Assembly (NCBI RefSeq): GCF_000474745.1
Contig: NZ_ASJR01000014.1
Coordinates: 1-64,000 of the forward strand
Direction: 5' to 3'
DNA: 64,000 bases
DNA from: Chitinivibrio alkaliphilus ACht1
Lineage (GTDB): Bacteria > Fibrobacterota > Chitinivibrionia > Chitinivibrionales > Chitinivibrionaceae
The position numbers were made by a program, and so were the translations under genes. The notes under the pieces were generated by a model. That model did not search any database. It was given only the letters and a program-made list of their open reading frames with translations, and was not told where the DNA came from. Shown one piece after another: positions 42,191-51,974 of the stretch (position 1 is the first letter of the stretch; every line of letters begins with the position of its first letter).

Positions 42191-43744
42191 CTATGAGGAG
42201 TGTTGGAGCTTTCGAAATTCTCCCATAACCTGTGCAATATTAATCGGTTTTGGGAACACGGCGTTGATCCCGGCTTCAGTAGATACTTCTTCAATTATTT
42301 CTGTTGTTGAAGCTGATATGCCAATAATAGGTGTGGGGCTACTGCCCTTTTGTTGTTCGATATGGCGTATTTTTTTTGCCGCTTCAAGACCAGACATGCG
42401 TGGCATTTGTATATCCATGAGGACAAGGTCAAAGGACGATTTTTCAAAGAGACTCACCGCTTCAGCACCATCCATGGCTATTTCTGTGCTGATATTATTC
42501 TTTTCCAGAAAATGCTTAATATAAATCTGGTTGACCCGGTTGTCTTCGGCAAGGAGCACATGTATACTTTTTTCAAGGAGGGGGGTGTCCTGCAGTGCCC
42601 TTGGTATTTCTGAGGCCTTTTCCTTTGATGGGGATTCTGTTTTTTTCTGCTCTACCCTACACGGAAGGGTAAGGGAAAAGCAGCTGCCTTCTCCCTCCGT
42701 ACTTGTAACAGTGATAGTGCCCTGGAGTACCTGTGCAAGCTGCTGTGAGATGGCTAAGCCGAGCCCTGTGCCTTGATGCTCCTTTGTGTAATGAGTATCA
42801 ACCTGCTCAAAAACTTCAAATATGGTAGTAAGATGTTCCTCTTTTATGCCGATGCCCGTATCTATGACGTTAAAACAGAGTCCTTCTGAAGTGGGTGTGC
42901 AGTGGAGGGTAACAGTTCCGCGGGGCGTGTATTTAATGGCGTTAGAGATAAGATTAATTAAGATTTGTCTCAGTTTCAGGGCATCTGAATAGATGCAAAG
43001 GGGAAGATCGGCAGAAAGATCATGACACAGGGTCAGGGATTTATCTTCAGGAATGGTTTGCTTCATTGTGTAGAAAAGGGATTCGAGAAAGGGACGAAGA
43101 AGAAAGAACTTTTCTTTTCGTGTGTATTTATTCGATTCAATTTTTGAGTAGTAGAGAATATTATTCACCATGGCAAGAAGATTTTTCGAAGAGTCAAGTA
43201 TGTGTAGTACGTTCTCCCGTACATACGAGGGAGGATTCTGGGACAGCATCATTTGACTCATACCAATCACACCACTAATGGGTGTTTTTATCTCGTGGGA
43301 CATATTGGCAAGAAACTCAGCCTTAATATTGCGAGATTTTTCCGCCTGTTCTTTTTCAGCTGCAAGTTGGGAATTCATGGAGCGAATTCGTTCTAGCCCA
43401 CGAAAGAGTACCTCTAAATAGATCAGGGAGAAGAGTGGAAAAACAATATTGGAGATAATGCCGTTGATAAGCATATCCTGTTCCATGGGGGACGTTGCAT
43501 TTGCGTAGGCGGTAAGTATGGAGGTTAGAGAGATTGCTGTTTTTATCCCGAGGGCTGTGTATGTAACAACCCGCGTGGTAACGAGGGGAAAGAAGAATAT
43601 AAAGAAGATTGATATGTTATTGAGTGAATTCGGTAAGCGATCAAAAGTAAGTATGGTTGTGCGGATACTAAGAAAAAGCAGTAAATACCCCCCGATAAGA
43701 ATGATCGGTGTATTAAAGCGGCTTTTTCTAAATTTTCCCACCAT
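42191..43744 (-). CDS. membrane hybrid sensor histidine kinase with C-terminal receiver
   Basis: The 517-residue protein has four or so N-terminal membrane segments (~10-125) with almost no extracytoplasmic domain, a short coiled coil, HisKA with phosphoacceptor His150 (ANMSHEIKTP), a GHKL ATPase domain (LISNAIKYTPRG N box; VIDTGIGI G1; GTGLGLAISQQL G2), and a receiver domain with Asp444 (LVLMDIQMP). No output domain or Hpt is present, so phosphotransfer must continue to another protein. The signal is probably membrane-linked. GGGAG precedes the ATG. No regulator gene is next to it; the neighbours are the ars operon and the TIGR02147 pair. Confidence 0.93.
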   Translation of the reverse strand: MVGKFRKSRFNTPIILIGGYLLLFLSIRTTILTFDRLPNSLNNISIFFIFFFPLVTTRVVTYTALGIKTAISLTSILTAYANATSPMEQDMLINGIISNIVFPLFSLIYLEVLFRGLERIRSMNSQLAAEKEQAEKSRNIKAEFLANMSHEIKTPISGVIGMSQMMLSQNPPSYVRENVLHILDSSKNLLAMVNNILYYSKIESNKYTRKEKFFLLRPFLESLFYTMKQTIPEDKSLTLCHDLSADLPLCIYSDALKLRQILINLISNAIKYTPRGTVTLHCTPTSEGLCFNVIDTGIGIKEEHLTTIFEVFEQVDTHYTKEHQGTGLGLAISQQLAQVLQGTITVTSTEGEGSCFSLTLPCRVEQKKTESPSKEKASEIPRALQDTPLLEKSIHVLLAEDNRVNQIYIKHFLEKNNISTEIAMDGAEAVSLFEKSSFDLVLMDIQMPRMSGLEAAKKIRHIEQQKGSSPTPIIGISASTTEIIEEVSTEAGINAVFPKPINIAQVMGEFRKLQHSS

Positions 43745-44003
43745 AGAAACTCCCGTGACAAGGTTCTGCTCTAAATATACATATATAATAGGGAATAGTC
43801 TGGCCTTTTCATGAATAATTTTGAAGTGTTGATAATAAATGGTGTCTTTTGACTCCTCTGTTTCAGCGGGTTTCTTCTTTTGTTGTTTTGTATAGGGGGG
43901 TTTGGTTTATTTGAGTGTTGATACGTTCATCAACGGTAAAAGAGAAAAAAAGAAGAAAAAAACAACGGAAGAGTAAAATCAGTGTATATTGTGAGTATGA
44001 AAA
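43745..44003. other. divergent intergenic region, promoter side
   Basis: This first part of a 349-base gap separates the hybrid kinase (minus) from the TIGR02147 gene (plus). It is AT-rich with A-rich runs near 43940-43975. TATATT at 43985-43990 is a plausible plus-strand -10, without a good -35. No gene is seen. Confidence 0.4.
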
Positions 44004-44069
44004 GTTGTTATTGGTGGGAAACAACCTTTTTGGTGGGAGGGATGGCCACTCAGAAGCATGGGTGGCCAT
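44004..44069 (+). promoter_or_regulatory. structured leader upstream of the TIGR02147 gene
   Basis: Two hairpins can form: GTTGTT/AACAAC (44004-44025, followed by CTTTTT) and ATGGCCAC/GTGGCCAT (44042-44069, 8-bp stem, 12-base loop). TTGGTGGGA occurs at 44011 and again at 44030. The leader ends 24 bases before the ATG. No known riboswitch consensus was recognised; the first hairpin could be a weak attenuator. Confidence 0.4.
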
Positions 44070-44093
44070 TACTTTAGTATATGAGGGGTATGG

Positions 44094-44915
44094 ATGGTTT
44101 CGGTATTTGAATATTTAGATTACCGCAAATTTCTCAAAGAGTTTTATGAGGAATCAAAAAAGTCGAACCCCTATTTTTCGTATCGCTATATTGGCAAACG
44201 TCTTGAGGTTGATCCAGGATATTTAGTCAAGGTGTTTCAAGGAAAGTATCATTTAACCTTGGAAAAGACACCTCTTGTACGGCGTCTCTGCGGCTTTTCT
44301 GCCAAAGAGGAAGCATATTTTTCCACACTTATTCAATTTAATAAAGCAAAAAATGATCAGGATGTTAAAGTATACTTTGAGAAACTTCTTTCCTATAAAG
44401 AAGTGGGGGCCACCAGCATTGTGCCAAACCAGTATCGGTTTTATACGCGGTGGTACTATTCTGCAATACGGGGGCTTCTCGGGTACTATGAGTTTGACGG
44501 TGACTATGCGAAATTGGGTAAAATGTTAAGCCCGTGTATTTCTGCTCGAGAGGCAAAAGAAGGGGTAGAGCTTCTTCTTGAACTTGGTTTTCTGGAGCAG
44601 GATGAAGCGGGGGTGTATCGCTTGCGTGATGCTAATATTACCACGGGCGAAGAGTGGCGATCTATTGCTGTACGTGAATTTCAGCAGGAGACCATTGCCT
44701 TGGCTGGAGAGTCCTTAACTCGCCATGATAAAAAAGATCGGGATATCTCAACCCTTACGGTAGCTCTTTCCCGCGGAGAGCTTGATGTTGTGCGGGATAT
44801 TATTCGTGAATTTCGTTCTTCAGTGGTTCAGTATGTAGACTCCGTTGAGTCTCCCGACTCTGTATATCAGTTAAACATTCAGCTTATACCTATGACAGAG
44901 CAGGGAGGGAAGTAA
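44094..44915 (+). CDS. TIGR02147-family (DUF4423-like) putative regulator
   Basis: The 273-residue soluble protein opens with SVFEYLDYRKFLKEFYEESK and YRYIGKRLEVDPGYLVKVFQ, the characteristic N-terminal helix-turn-helix of the TIGR02147 family described from Fibrobacter and Bdellovibrio. The C-terminal half is helical, including ISAREAKEGVELLLELGFLE and DISTLTVALSRGELDVVRDI. Family function is unknown; DNA binding is inferred from the N-terminus. Its TAA stop shares a base with the ATG of the lipoprotein gene (TAATG), so the two are obligately coupled. The family points to Fibrobacterota or relatives. Confidence 0.85.
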   Translation: MVSVFEYLDYRKFLKEFYEESKKSNPYFSYRYIGKRLEVDPGYLVKVFQGKYHLTLEKTPLVRRLCGFSAKEEAYFSTLIQFNKAKNDQDVKVYFEKLLSYKEVGATSIVPNQYRFYTRWYYSAIRGLLGYYEFDGDYAKLGKMLSPCISAREAKEGVELLLELGFLEQDEAGVYRLRDANITTGEEWRSIAVREFQQETIALAGESLTRHDKKDRDISTLTVALSRGELDVVRDIIREFRSSVVQYVDSVESPDSVYQLNIQLIPMTEQGGK

Positions 44916-46456
44916 TGCGGCATATTTTTGGGGTATGTATACTACTGCTTTTGATATCCTGTTCTCTTGATATGGCCGGGGGGAATACCTCGGAAACAAC
45001 AAACGGTAGAGTTGCCGTAGTAGATGCTGGGGGAGACCCCGTGGCTCATGCAGAGGTGGCCTTGCGAAGAAGTTCTTACACTCCGATTTCGGATCCTCAG
45101 GGGCATCAGGTCATCCGTGCCAAAACCAACGAAAGAGGCTTTGCCGATTTTGCAGAAATTCTTCCCGGTGAATACACTCTCACCTCACGAAGTGACGCGG
45201 GAGATCGGGGGCTGCGTTCTTCCATCCTCTTTACGGTGGAAGAGGAGGCGCAAGCCGTTGTTCGTCTTGATCGTCCCGGAAGTCTCTATTTGGATATATC
45301 TTCGGACTATGTAGACGACTCCGGGGTTGTGTATATTGCGGGGACTTCCTATGCGGAAAGAGTTCAGTCTTCTCGCGATGGCGCAGTACGAACGGTTCGT
45401 TTTGACTCTCTTCCTTCGGGAGTTCTTCCTCCGCTCTGGTATAGCTCTGAACAGGCTGAAACACCACAGCTTCTTCTTCGTGGAGTGGAAATTATGCCTG
45501 ACGAAGAAACCGCCTTGTTTCTTGACACGGTGGATGCAATCCGCCCCCTGTGGGAGTTCTCCTTTACCTCACGGGTGAGTAGAGATGTTATTGCGGGATT
45601 TTCCGGTGACTCCGCTGAATTTGCTCAAAATATACGCACAAAATTACACCGTGCTGAAGATGTTTTTAATATGGATCAGCTTTTTGACGGAGAGTTTCGT
45701 TTTATCTTAGATACGGTGCTACTCTTTACTGAAGGTAGTACTTTTGATACCCTTGGGCATGGCTCTGACTACTTTATTGACTATCATCTGGAAGATCCTG
45801 GAGTACGTACGGTAGATCGTTTGATTGCCCTGCGGGGCATTGTTTCCTATGGAGATTCTCCAGATAGATTCTTTTCTGAGGAGTTTATCGAGGGGAGTAT
45901 TTCCTTGTTAGCGCAGCTTCGGGGGGCCTATCCCCTTTCGTCAGAGAATATTTCGAAGGAGAAAAATCGCGTATACAGCAATGTTGAGTTTTATCATGAT
46001 GAGACCACGTACGTTGATGCACCTTTTTCAGCAAACAGATGGCATGAGGTGAATTTTTACGGAATAAACAGTAACGGTGCCCGTGTGGGAGGAGAGCGTG
46101 ATTTTCTCACGCGAGCTATTCCTGAACGAGTCTCTCTTACGGTGCGACGAAATGGTGATGGGACTCCGATCTCAGGGGCAACTGTGGAAGTTTTTCCTCT
46201 TCGCTATCTCGATGGGGTATTGGAAAACCGTGTGGTTTTTTCTGGAGAGTCAAATTCGGATGGAGTGGTATCCTTTTCCGGAGATGTTTATACAGAAGAC
46301 GGTGAAATTGCGTATACGAATTTGTTTTTACGCTGCACCGTTGATGATCAGGTTTTTCTTCGTGTGCTTCCTCTATCCCATGCGCTTACCCAATATTTGC
46401 AGGAAGGAAGTAGCGATTTTACGAGCACAATCTTTCTTGATATTCCCCTTGAATAA
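44915..46456 (+). CDS. lipoprotein with carboxypeptidase-regulatory-like domain
   Basis: The 513-residue product has a lipobox LLLISC (Cys16). Residues ~30-110 form a CNA-B/CarboxypepD_reg-like beta sandwich (RVAVVDAGGDPVAHAEVALR, TNERGFADFAEILPGEYTL). A second, similar domain lies near the C-terminus (LTVRRNGDGTPISGATVEVF, ESNSDGVVSFSGDVY). Between them is a region (~120-390) with EFAQNIRTKLHRAEDVFNMD and DTLGHGSDYFIDYHL, reminiscent of a metallopeptidase-like secreted domain; the motif HGSDYFIDYH is not a canonical HExxH. The protein is surface-exposed or periplasmic and is translated with the TIGR02147 regulator. Confidence 0.75.
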   Translation: MRHIFGVCILLLLISCSLDMAGGNTSETTNGRVAVVDAGGDPVAHAEVALRRSSYTPISDPQGHQVIRAKTNERGFADFAEILPGEYTLTSRSDAGDRGLRSSILFTVEEEAQAVVRLDRPGSLYLDISSDYVDDSGVVYIAGTSYAERVQSSRDGAVRTVRFDSLPSGVLPPLWYSSEQAETPQLLLRGVEIMPDEETALFLDTVDAIRPLWEFSFTSRVSRDVIAGFSGDSAEFAQNIRTKLHRAEDVFNMDQLFDGEFRFILDTVLLFTEGSTFDTLGHGSDYFIDYHLEDPGVRTVDRLIALRGIVSYGDSPDRFFSEEFIEGSISLLAQLRGAYPLSSENISKEKNRVYSNVEFYHDETTYVDAPFSANRWHEVNFYGINSNGARVGGERDFLTRAIPERVSLTVRRNGDGTPISGATVEVFPLRYLDGVLENRVVFSGESNSDGVVSFSGDVYTEDGEIAYTNLFLRCTVDDQVFLRVLPLSHALTQYLQEGSSDFTSTIFLDIPLE

Positions 46457-46504
46457 AATGAGGGGCATCCCTGCTTCCTGAAAAAAATATATATTCTACC
46501 CCAT

Positions 46505-46581
46505 GCTCCCATAGCTCAGGAGGATAGAGCACAGGTTTCCTAAACCTGGTGTCGCGTGTTCGAATCGCGCTGGGAGCACCA
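46505..46581 (+). tRNA. tRNA-Arg (anticodon CCT)
   Basis: Acceptor GCTCCCA pairs with TGGGAGC. The D arm is GCTC-AGGAGGATA-GAGC, the anticodon stem CAGGT/ACCTG with loop TTCCTAA, giving CCT. The T arm is GCGTG/CGCGC with one mismatch-like G-C/T pairing, discriminator A, and CCA is encoded. TATATT at 46490 is a plausible -10. Confidence 0.93.
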
Positions 46582-46646
46582 TTGTTTCTGGTGTTTCATA
46601 GGTGCGCCGGCAAAATCCCCACTTATACATCTCTACTCGGCTAAGA

Positions 46647-46685
46647 TCAAACCAGCACTCTCATGGCAACCGAGAGATGGTTTGA
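46647..46685. repeat. two-part hairpin downstream of tRNA-Arg(CCT)
   Basis: TCAAACCA...TGGTTTGA (8 bp) encloses CTCTC...GAGAG (5 bp) with a 9-base loop and small internal loops. There is no U tract on either strand. It lies 66 bases after the tRNA and could be a tRNA 3' trailer structure, a small RNA, or the remains of an integrated element. Confidence 0.5.
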
Positions 46686-46769
46686 CCCTGATTGGACAGC
46701 GTGAAGAAGGTGGAGTACACCCTTGAAGATTTGTCTTGAGACAAGGCTTAAAAATCACATGTATTACCC

Positions 46770-47927
46770 TTACTTTTTCTCTGTGTGAGAGAGGTAGGAG
46801 TTAAGGGATTCTTTCTTGGTATCGATGTCGTCTTGGTGGTCAGCATAATCATGGGCAACTTTCTTAAAGGCATCTTCCACCGTAGAGAAAATATCAATAA
46901 TGGTGGGGTCAAAATGATCTCCCCGTTCATCATAGATAATCGCTGCAGCAAGTTCATGGGACATGGGTTCTTTGTATACGCGACGACTAATTAAGGCATC
47001 ATAGACATCTGCCAAGGCCATGAGACGTGCACTGAGCGGGATGGATTCTCCCGCTATCTTGAGCGGGTAGCCATTGCCGTTCCAGCGTTCATGGTGATAA
47101 CGGGCAATTTCTTTGGCTATTTGCAGAAATGGAAGGCGAACTCCCAAGGAATCTTCTGCATTCTTTATGGCGCGAAACCCAAGTTCTGCATGGGTTTTCA
47201 TTACCTTAAACTCATCATCGGTAAATCGTCCCGGTTTAAGAAGAATCTTGTCAGGAATTCCAACTTTCCCTATGTCGTGCAGGGGGGCCGTTTTATAGAG
47301 TGTTTCAATGTATTGATCTGTGAGGAGATCTGTATAATACCCCTGGCTCCGCAAGGATTCAGCCAATATTTTAATATAGAGCTGCGTTCGTCGAATATGA
47401 TTGCCAGTTTCACTATCCCGAGTTTCTGCCAAAGAAGCCATGGCAAGGATGGCAACATCTTGCACTGCCACAATTTCCTCTGTTCGTTGTTCTACCAACT
47501 GTCCTAATTCAGCATTTTTTTCTTTCATAGTATCGGCGTTTTTTTTCAATAAAAGATGATTGGCAATGCGGGCTCGTAACCGAGGGGGACTGATTGGTTT
47601 GGTAATATAATCCGCTGCGCCAAGGTCAAAGCCAAGTTTTTCAGACTCAATATCTGTGGAGGCTGTTACAAAAATGATCGGTATGTGTTCTGTATGAGGG
47701 AGATTTTTTAAGTACACACATACCTCATATCCATCCATATCGGGCATCATAACATCTACGAGTATGATATCTGGTTGGGGGTGGTTTTGCGCAATTTCAA
47801 CCGCTTTTTTTCCTTCGCGTACAGCAATTACTCGATAGGTGTCTTTTAAGGTGGAGCGAAGGCTGGCTAAATTCTGTGGTGAATCGTCAATCAATAAGAC
47901 TGTCTGTGTGGGTACTGCTTCTTTCAT
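46770..47927 (-). CDS. response regulator with HD-GYP phosphodiesterase domain
   Basis: The ATG at 47927 overlaps the kinase stop (ATGA) and gives 385 residues. The receiver domain has acceptor Asp58 (IILVDVMMP) and the conserved Lys in YITKPISP. A short coiled coil leads to the HD-GYP domain with [10 protein letters not shown] (His217-Asp218) and [11 protein letters not shown] (~278-288), the full catalytic signature for c-di-GMP hydrolysis. So phosphorylation by the upstream hybrid kinase probably controls c-di-GMP breakdown. DNA-binding output is absent. Confidence 0.95.
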   Translation of the reverse strand: MKEAVPTQTVLLIDDSPQNLASLRSTLKDTYRVIAVREGKKAVEIAQNHPQPDIILVDVMMPDMDGYEVCVYLKNLPHTEHIPIIFVTASTDIESEKLGFDLGAADYITKPISPPRLRARIANHLLLKKNADTMKEKNAELGQLVEQRTEEIVAVQDVAILAMASLAETRDSETGNHIRRTQLYIKILAESLRSQGYYTDLLTDQYIETLYKTAPLHDIGKVGIPDKILLKPGRFTDDEFKVMKTHAELGFRAIKNAEDSLGVRLPFLQIAKEIARYHHERWNGNGYPLKIAGESIPLSARLMALADVYDALISRRVYKEPMSHELAAAIIYDERGDHFDPTIIDIFSTVEDAFKKVAHDYADHQDDIDTKKESLNSYLSHTEKK

Positions 47928-50900
47928 GGAGTATCTCCCGAATAGATTGTTTGAAAACACTCAAGGGCTTCGGAAAAAGAGAATGACGTGATATACTCAT
48001 CCACTTTGTGGGGTAGCTTTGGGTACTGTTTCAGTAAATATGTTTTATATGTATCCCAGATATCGAGAACTTCGGCATCGCTATTTTCTAAAAGGTCAAT
48101 CATGGTTTGGAGCACGGCGTTCGGATCTTCCGGGGTCATCCCTGTCTCTTCCTCGGCATGCTCTTGTTGATATGCTTTTATGCAGCCAAGAACCTCTCGG
48201 AGCTCCTCCTGTATTGCCCGGGCTTTTTGTAGATTGCGAGGAGAGCCTTGTTCCTCGCGTGATACCTGTTCAAGTTCCGCAGCCAGACGTGCAAGCTGTT
48301 CTGCTCCGATAAGATCGGCATTTGATTTGAGAGTATGGGCAAGGCGGACATACGTATTTTGGTCTCCATCATGGAATGCACGACTGTATTCAGAGAAAAA
48401 ATCCCCGTGCGATGTCACAAAAAGTGAGAGTTGTTTGTTGTACATCTCACTATCATTATCGGTGCGTTGCAGAGCTGTTTTCCAATTAAGGCAGGTAAGA
48501 AGTGAGAAATTTTGCTTCCGGGAAGAGGGCGGCTTGGGTGCCATACTTTTTTTCGATGGTTCTTCTGATTGAGGCAACCACGTTGCCAGGACCTCGTAAA
48601 AAGAGTTGATATCTATGGGTTTTACCACATGGGCATCCATGCCTGCCTCTTTCGATTTTGCAATGTCTTCGTTTCGGCCGTTGGCTGTCATGGCAATAAT
48701 GGGGAGTGCTGCTCCACGACGAAGCTTACGGATATGCCGTGTCGCTGTATAGCCATCCATCACCGGCATTTGGCAATCCATGAGAATACAGTCAAAGTGG
48801 ATATCTTGATTCTGTATAAACTCAACAGCCTCTTCCCCGTTGCAAAGGGTAACTGTCTCTATATCAGCACGGTGCAGTATATCTTCTGCTAATTCCTGAT
48901 TCATTCGATTGTCTTCAACCAATAAGACGCGAGAGCCAGAAAAGGAAACCTCTTTGAGGGCAATACCGCGTTCATCTTCCGGAGAGTACCTGTGCTGTAT
49001 TGTGGTAAAGGACTCAGCGAGCATGTCAAATACCTGTGACGGTATACATGGCTTGGTCATCACCCCTGAAAGGTGCACTCCTTTCTGCTCTGCAGTACGG
49101 GCAGCATCTGAGGCTTGCATTCCTGTCACTAAATACACGCACGGTGGCCGGGAAAGGGGGAGTTTTTGAATCTCCTTGGCGAGGGTTAGGCCGTCCATGT
49201 CGGGCATTCTCCAATCAAGAAATACTGCGGGAATACGCATGTTAATCTGTATGGCGTCAAGAAGAGTCTGAAGGGCTTCCCTGGAGGAATACACAGGGGT
49301 TGCATCCATACCGAAATTCGTAAGAATTTCGGTCATTACCTTTGCAGAAACGCGGTTGTCATCCACTACCAGACAGGGCATATCCTGTAAAAAAGCAGCA
49401 TCTATGGTGGAACGTAAGGGGGCTGATCCATCGGCAATGGGGAGTGCAAGGGTAAAGAAAAAGGTCGTTCCCTGATCTTTTTTACTGCTAACCTCGAGAA
49501 TTCCCCCCATAAGCTGTATAAGATTATAGGCAATGCTTAAGCCAAGGCCGGTACCGCCTCGTGAGTTGTGTTCATTTGTTTTTGCTTGTGCAAAGGGTGC
49601 AAAGACGGAGGCGCACTCTTCTTGGGTCATACCGATGCCGCTATCGGTAATTTCAAAATAGAGGGTGCTCTTTGTTTCTTCAGAGCCTACTTGTCGTATG
49701 GTGAGAACTATTTCACCGGTATCGGTATATTTTACGGCATTGCCACAGAGGTTGAGTAATACTTGTTCTATGCGTGTGGGGTCCCCAATCATCTTCTCAT
49801 GGATGTTCATATCGTGAAGAATAAGAAATTGAATGTCTTTTTGCTGGCATTGTACGGTCATAATGCGGGCAACATTTTGTAATATTGGCTGCAGGGAAAA
49901 GGGGCGTTTGTCTATGGAGAATTGCCCGGACTCTAATTTAGATACATCCAAAAGGTCATTGATGATTTTCAGGAGATTTTTTCCCGCGTGATAAATATTT
50001 AGAATGTACTGTTTTTCTCGGGCATCTAAGTCGCCTTGTAAGGCTAATTGGGACATGCCGATAACGGAGTTCATGGGCGTACGAATCTCATGACTCATGT
50101 TTGCAAGGAACTCACTTTTAACGGCATTAGCCATTTCTGCTTCCAAGGCAAGGTCGGTAACATGGACAGTCTGAGCGTCCAATTCGGCCATGGTTTTTTC
50201 CAACTGTTGTGTCCGTTCCGTTACGCGTCTTTCCAAGTCGTCTTTCTGTGCCTGTACTTCCTTGTTTTGTTCTTGGATTCGTGCAACAAGGGTATTGAAG
50301 CCTTGCACAAGAGCATTTATTTCACGGCCCGGTACGGAAATGTCACGGACCGGGGAGAGTTGTTCTACCCGGTCCATCATTTTTACCCGCTGAATAAACT
50401 GGGAAAGGGGGGATTCGATAAGGCGTCGGGTTAGGAGCCAAAGAAGTGCCTGGACCCCTGCCATGGAAAGAAGAATAAAGAGACCAGAAATGCCCAAAGA
50501 CCGCAGGAGTTCCTGTTGAATAACTCGATGTGGGGTATACAGATGTATTGATACGGAAGGGGGAGGCTCATTTTCACCGGGGAGTGCATTATGCACATGG
50601 AGATAGGATGTTTCTTCCGTGGGGGGATTTCCTGCATGAAAGGTATGGTACGCACTGTGAATTTCAATGTATGAAACTGGGGTTTGTTCCGCAATATATG
50701 CGGTGGATGAGCTGATAAATTCATCAATAAATGACTTGTGTTCAGCCATGTGAGGATGGGTGTAGCTGGAAATGGCTTCCTCATACATGGGGAGCATCGT
50801 GTGCATCTGTTGCTCCATGTTAGCGCGAAATTGATTTTCAACACGGGGCTTCTGCACCAGATATTGCACGGTGACGAGTGCCATAAAGAGGAGTGACAGA

Positions 50901-50950
50901 GCACAAAGGGTCTGTTGTAACAAAATACGGTGCAGAGGTGGTTTTTGCAA
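47924..50950 (-). CDS. hybrid sensor kinase: sensor-HAMP-HisKA-HATPase-REC-REC-Hpt
   Basis: The 1008-residue protein starts at TTG 50950 with AAGAG-like purines upstream. TM1 is at ~9-30, a periplasmic sensor of ~125 residues follows, TM2 is at ~152-175, then HAMP and a coiled coil. HisKA has His287 ([10 protein letters not shown]); the ATPase boxes are [24 protein letters not shown] and [14 protein letters not shown]1 carries Asp579 (AVFLDWRMP), REC2 carries Asp725 (CILMDCQMP), and a C-terminal Hpt has His872 ([14 protein letters not shown]). All phosphorelay steps up to a final receiver are in one chain. That final receiver is most likely the HD-GYP protein encoded with a 4-base overlap. 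Confidence 0.95.
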   Translation of the reverse strand: MQKPPLHRILLQQTLCALSLLFMALVTVQYLVQKPRVENQFRANMEQQMHTMLPMYEEAISSYTHPHMAEHKSFIDEFISSSTAYIAEQTPVSYIEIHSAYHTFHAGNPPTEETSYLHVHNALPGENEPPPSVSIHLYTPHRVIQQELLRSLGISGLFILLSMAGVQALLWLLTRRLIESPLSQFIQRVKMMDRVEQLSPVRDISVPGREINALVQGFNTLVARIQEQNKEVQAQKDDLERRVTERTQQLEKTMAELDAQTVHVTDLALEAEMANAVKSEFLANMSHEIRTPMNSVIGMSQLALQGDLDAREKQYILNIYHAGKNLLKIINDLLDVSKLESGQFSIDKRPFSLQPILQNVARIMTVQCQQKDIQFLILHDMNIHEKMIGDPTRIEQVLLNLCGNAVKYTDTGEIVLTIRQVGSEETKSTLYFEITDSGIGMTQEECASVFAPFAQAKTNEHNSRGGTGLGLSIAYNLIQLMGGILEVSSKKDQGTTFFFTLALPIADGSAPLRSTIDAAFLQDMPCLVVDDNRVSAKVMTEILTNFGMDATPVYSSREALQTLLDAIQINMRIPAVFLDWRMPDMDGLTLAKEIQKLPLSRPPCVYLVTGMQASDAARTAEQKGVHLSGVMTKPCIPSQVFDMLAESFTTIQHRYSPEDERGIALKEVSFSGSRVLLVEDNRMNQELAEDILHRADIETVTLCNGEEAVEFIQNQDIHFDCILMDCQMPVMDGYTATRHIRKLRRGAALPIIAMTANGRNEDIAKSKEAGMDAHVVKPIDINSFYEVLATWLPQSEEPSKKSMAPKPPSSRKQNFSLLTCLNWKTALQRTDNDSEMYNKQLSLFVTSHGDFFSEYSRAFHDGDQNTYVRLAHTLKSNADLIGAEQLARLAAELEQVSREEQGSPRNLQKARAIQEELREVLGCIKAYQQEHAEEETGMTPEDPNAVLQTMIDLLENSDAEVLDIWDTYKTYLLKQYPKLPHKVDEYITSFSFSEALECFQTIYSGDTP

Positions 50951-51001
50951 CAGTGTATCTCTTGATAAATAGATGATTTTATGAGTGTAGCATACTTGAT
51001 G

Positions 51002-51034
51002 TTACCATGCCATGAAAAAATGCAGGCATGGTAA
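51002..51034. promoter_or_regulatory. perfect 10-bp inverted repeat upstream of the hybrid kinase
   Basis: TTACCATGCC and GGCATGGTAA flank a 13-base A-rich centre. The site lies 52 bases upstream of the kinase start on the minus strand and about 160 bases before the plus-strand SLOG gene. It looks like a regulator-binding site; there is no U tract for a terminator. Confidence 0.5.
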
Positions 51035-51193
51035 GAATCTCTCCTGGTTTTTTGAAGGTTTTCTTGACTATCAGGTTGTGCATGCCTCCTACGGAGAGTG
51101 ACGGAAACATGCCGTACCGGAGAAAACTTGTCATCATATGTCACATGAAAGGTGTATATTACGGTGAGTATGGTTTAATGTACAAGGGCAGAG

Positions 51194-51607
51194 ATGAAAG
51201 TGGCAGTGATTGGAAGCCGATCCTTTTCTACGTACGAAATTATGGCAAAACATCTGAGTACCTATGCTATTTCCGAGATTGTTTCAGGGGGAGCACGGGG
51301 GGCAGACACTCTGGCAGAGCAGTATGCTGCGTGCAAAAATATTCCCCTCAAACGGTTTCTTCCCGACTGGAGGCGGTATGGAAGGGCTGCGGGTATTCGG
51401 CGAAACTGTGATATTATCAACTATGCTGATCAGGTAATCGCCTTTTGGGATGGTAACTCCCGTGGCACCAAACACAGTATCACCTATGCGCAGGGACAGG
51501 GAAAAAAGATCTTCATTGTACGCGTTGGCGGGAAGGTGCTTCCGGAGCCCATACCGAAAGAATCTTATGAGCACTCAAAAGAAAGAGGATGTAATGAGTA
51601 TGTATGA
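51194..51607 (+). CDS. SLOG-family DUF2493 (YspA-like) protein
   Basis: The 137-residue protein shows the SLOG nucleotide-binding layout: VAVIGSRSFSTYEIM at the start, IVSGGARGADTLAEQYA (~29-45), then FLPDWRRYGRAAGIRRNCDI and IAFWDGNSRGTKHSITYA. The GSR, GGxxGAD and GT signatures are all conserved. SLOG proteins bind nucleotides or nucleotide-derived signals and in some cases take part in phage-defence or stress circuits; a specific role is not known here. It is followed by an overlapping small gene. A TATATT at 51155 may be its -10. Confidence 0.9.
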   Translation: MKVAVIGSRSFSTYEIMAKHLSTYAISEIVSGGARGADTLAEQYAACKNIPLKRFLPDWRRYGRAAGIRRNCDIINYADQVIAFWDGNSRGTKHSITYAQGQGKKIFIVRVGGKVLPEPIPKESYEHSKERGCNEYV

Positions 51608-51974
51608 AAGAATTATGTCGCGATGTACGCCGGGAGAGCCCTGTTGCCCCGAGGCACTGAAAGATCTCTTTTCCGGGTTTGAGCCGATTGTCGCTGTTTC
51701 CGAAGATGATTTTTCAGCTTTTTTGCAGTTTCATACAGATATTGTGTGCCTTGACATGAATACTCTTGCCCCGGCTGATCTCCATGGGGGACCCTGGGGA
51801 GTGTTTACCGTGGTGGAAGTATCTTCTGCGGCAACCCTAGAGGAGTATACCAGACTCATAGATACGGTACAGCAGCACTCCTCCGTACAGAGTCAGCTTT
51901 CCGCGGTGTTTTGCACTGAAAACGCCCCCCGTGTACGGGGTGTGCTGTTTCGTGGGCGGGTAAGAACGCCTTAG
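51594..51974 (+). CDS. unknown protein coupled to the SLOG gene
   Basis: The ATG at 51594, with AGAGG seven bases upstream, gives 126 residues and a 14-base overlap with the SLOG gene; an ATG at 51567 is also in frame. The product is soluble and acidic. RCTPGEPCCPEALKDLF near the N-terminus holds three cysteines. VVEVSSAATLEEYTRLIDTV and VFCTENAPRVRGVLFRGRVR form the rest. No family recognised. Its stop overlaps the convergent WcaJ-type gene stop. Confidence 0.65.
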   Translation: MSMYERIMSRCTPGEPCCPEALKDLFSGFEPIVAVSEDDFSAFLQFHTDIVCLDMNTLAPADLHGGPWGVFTVVEVSSAATLEEYTRLIDTVQQHSSVQSQLSAVFCTENAPRVRGVLFRGRVRTP

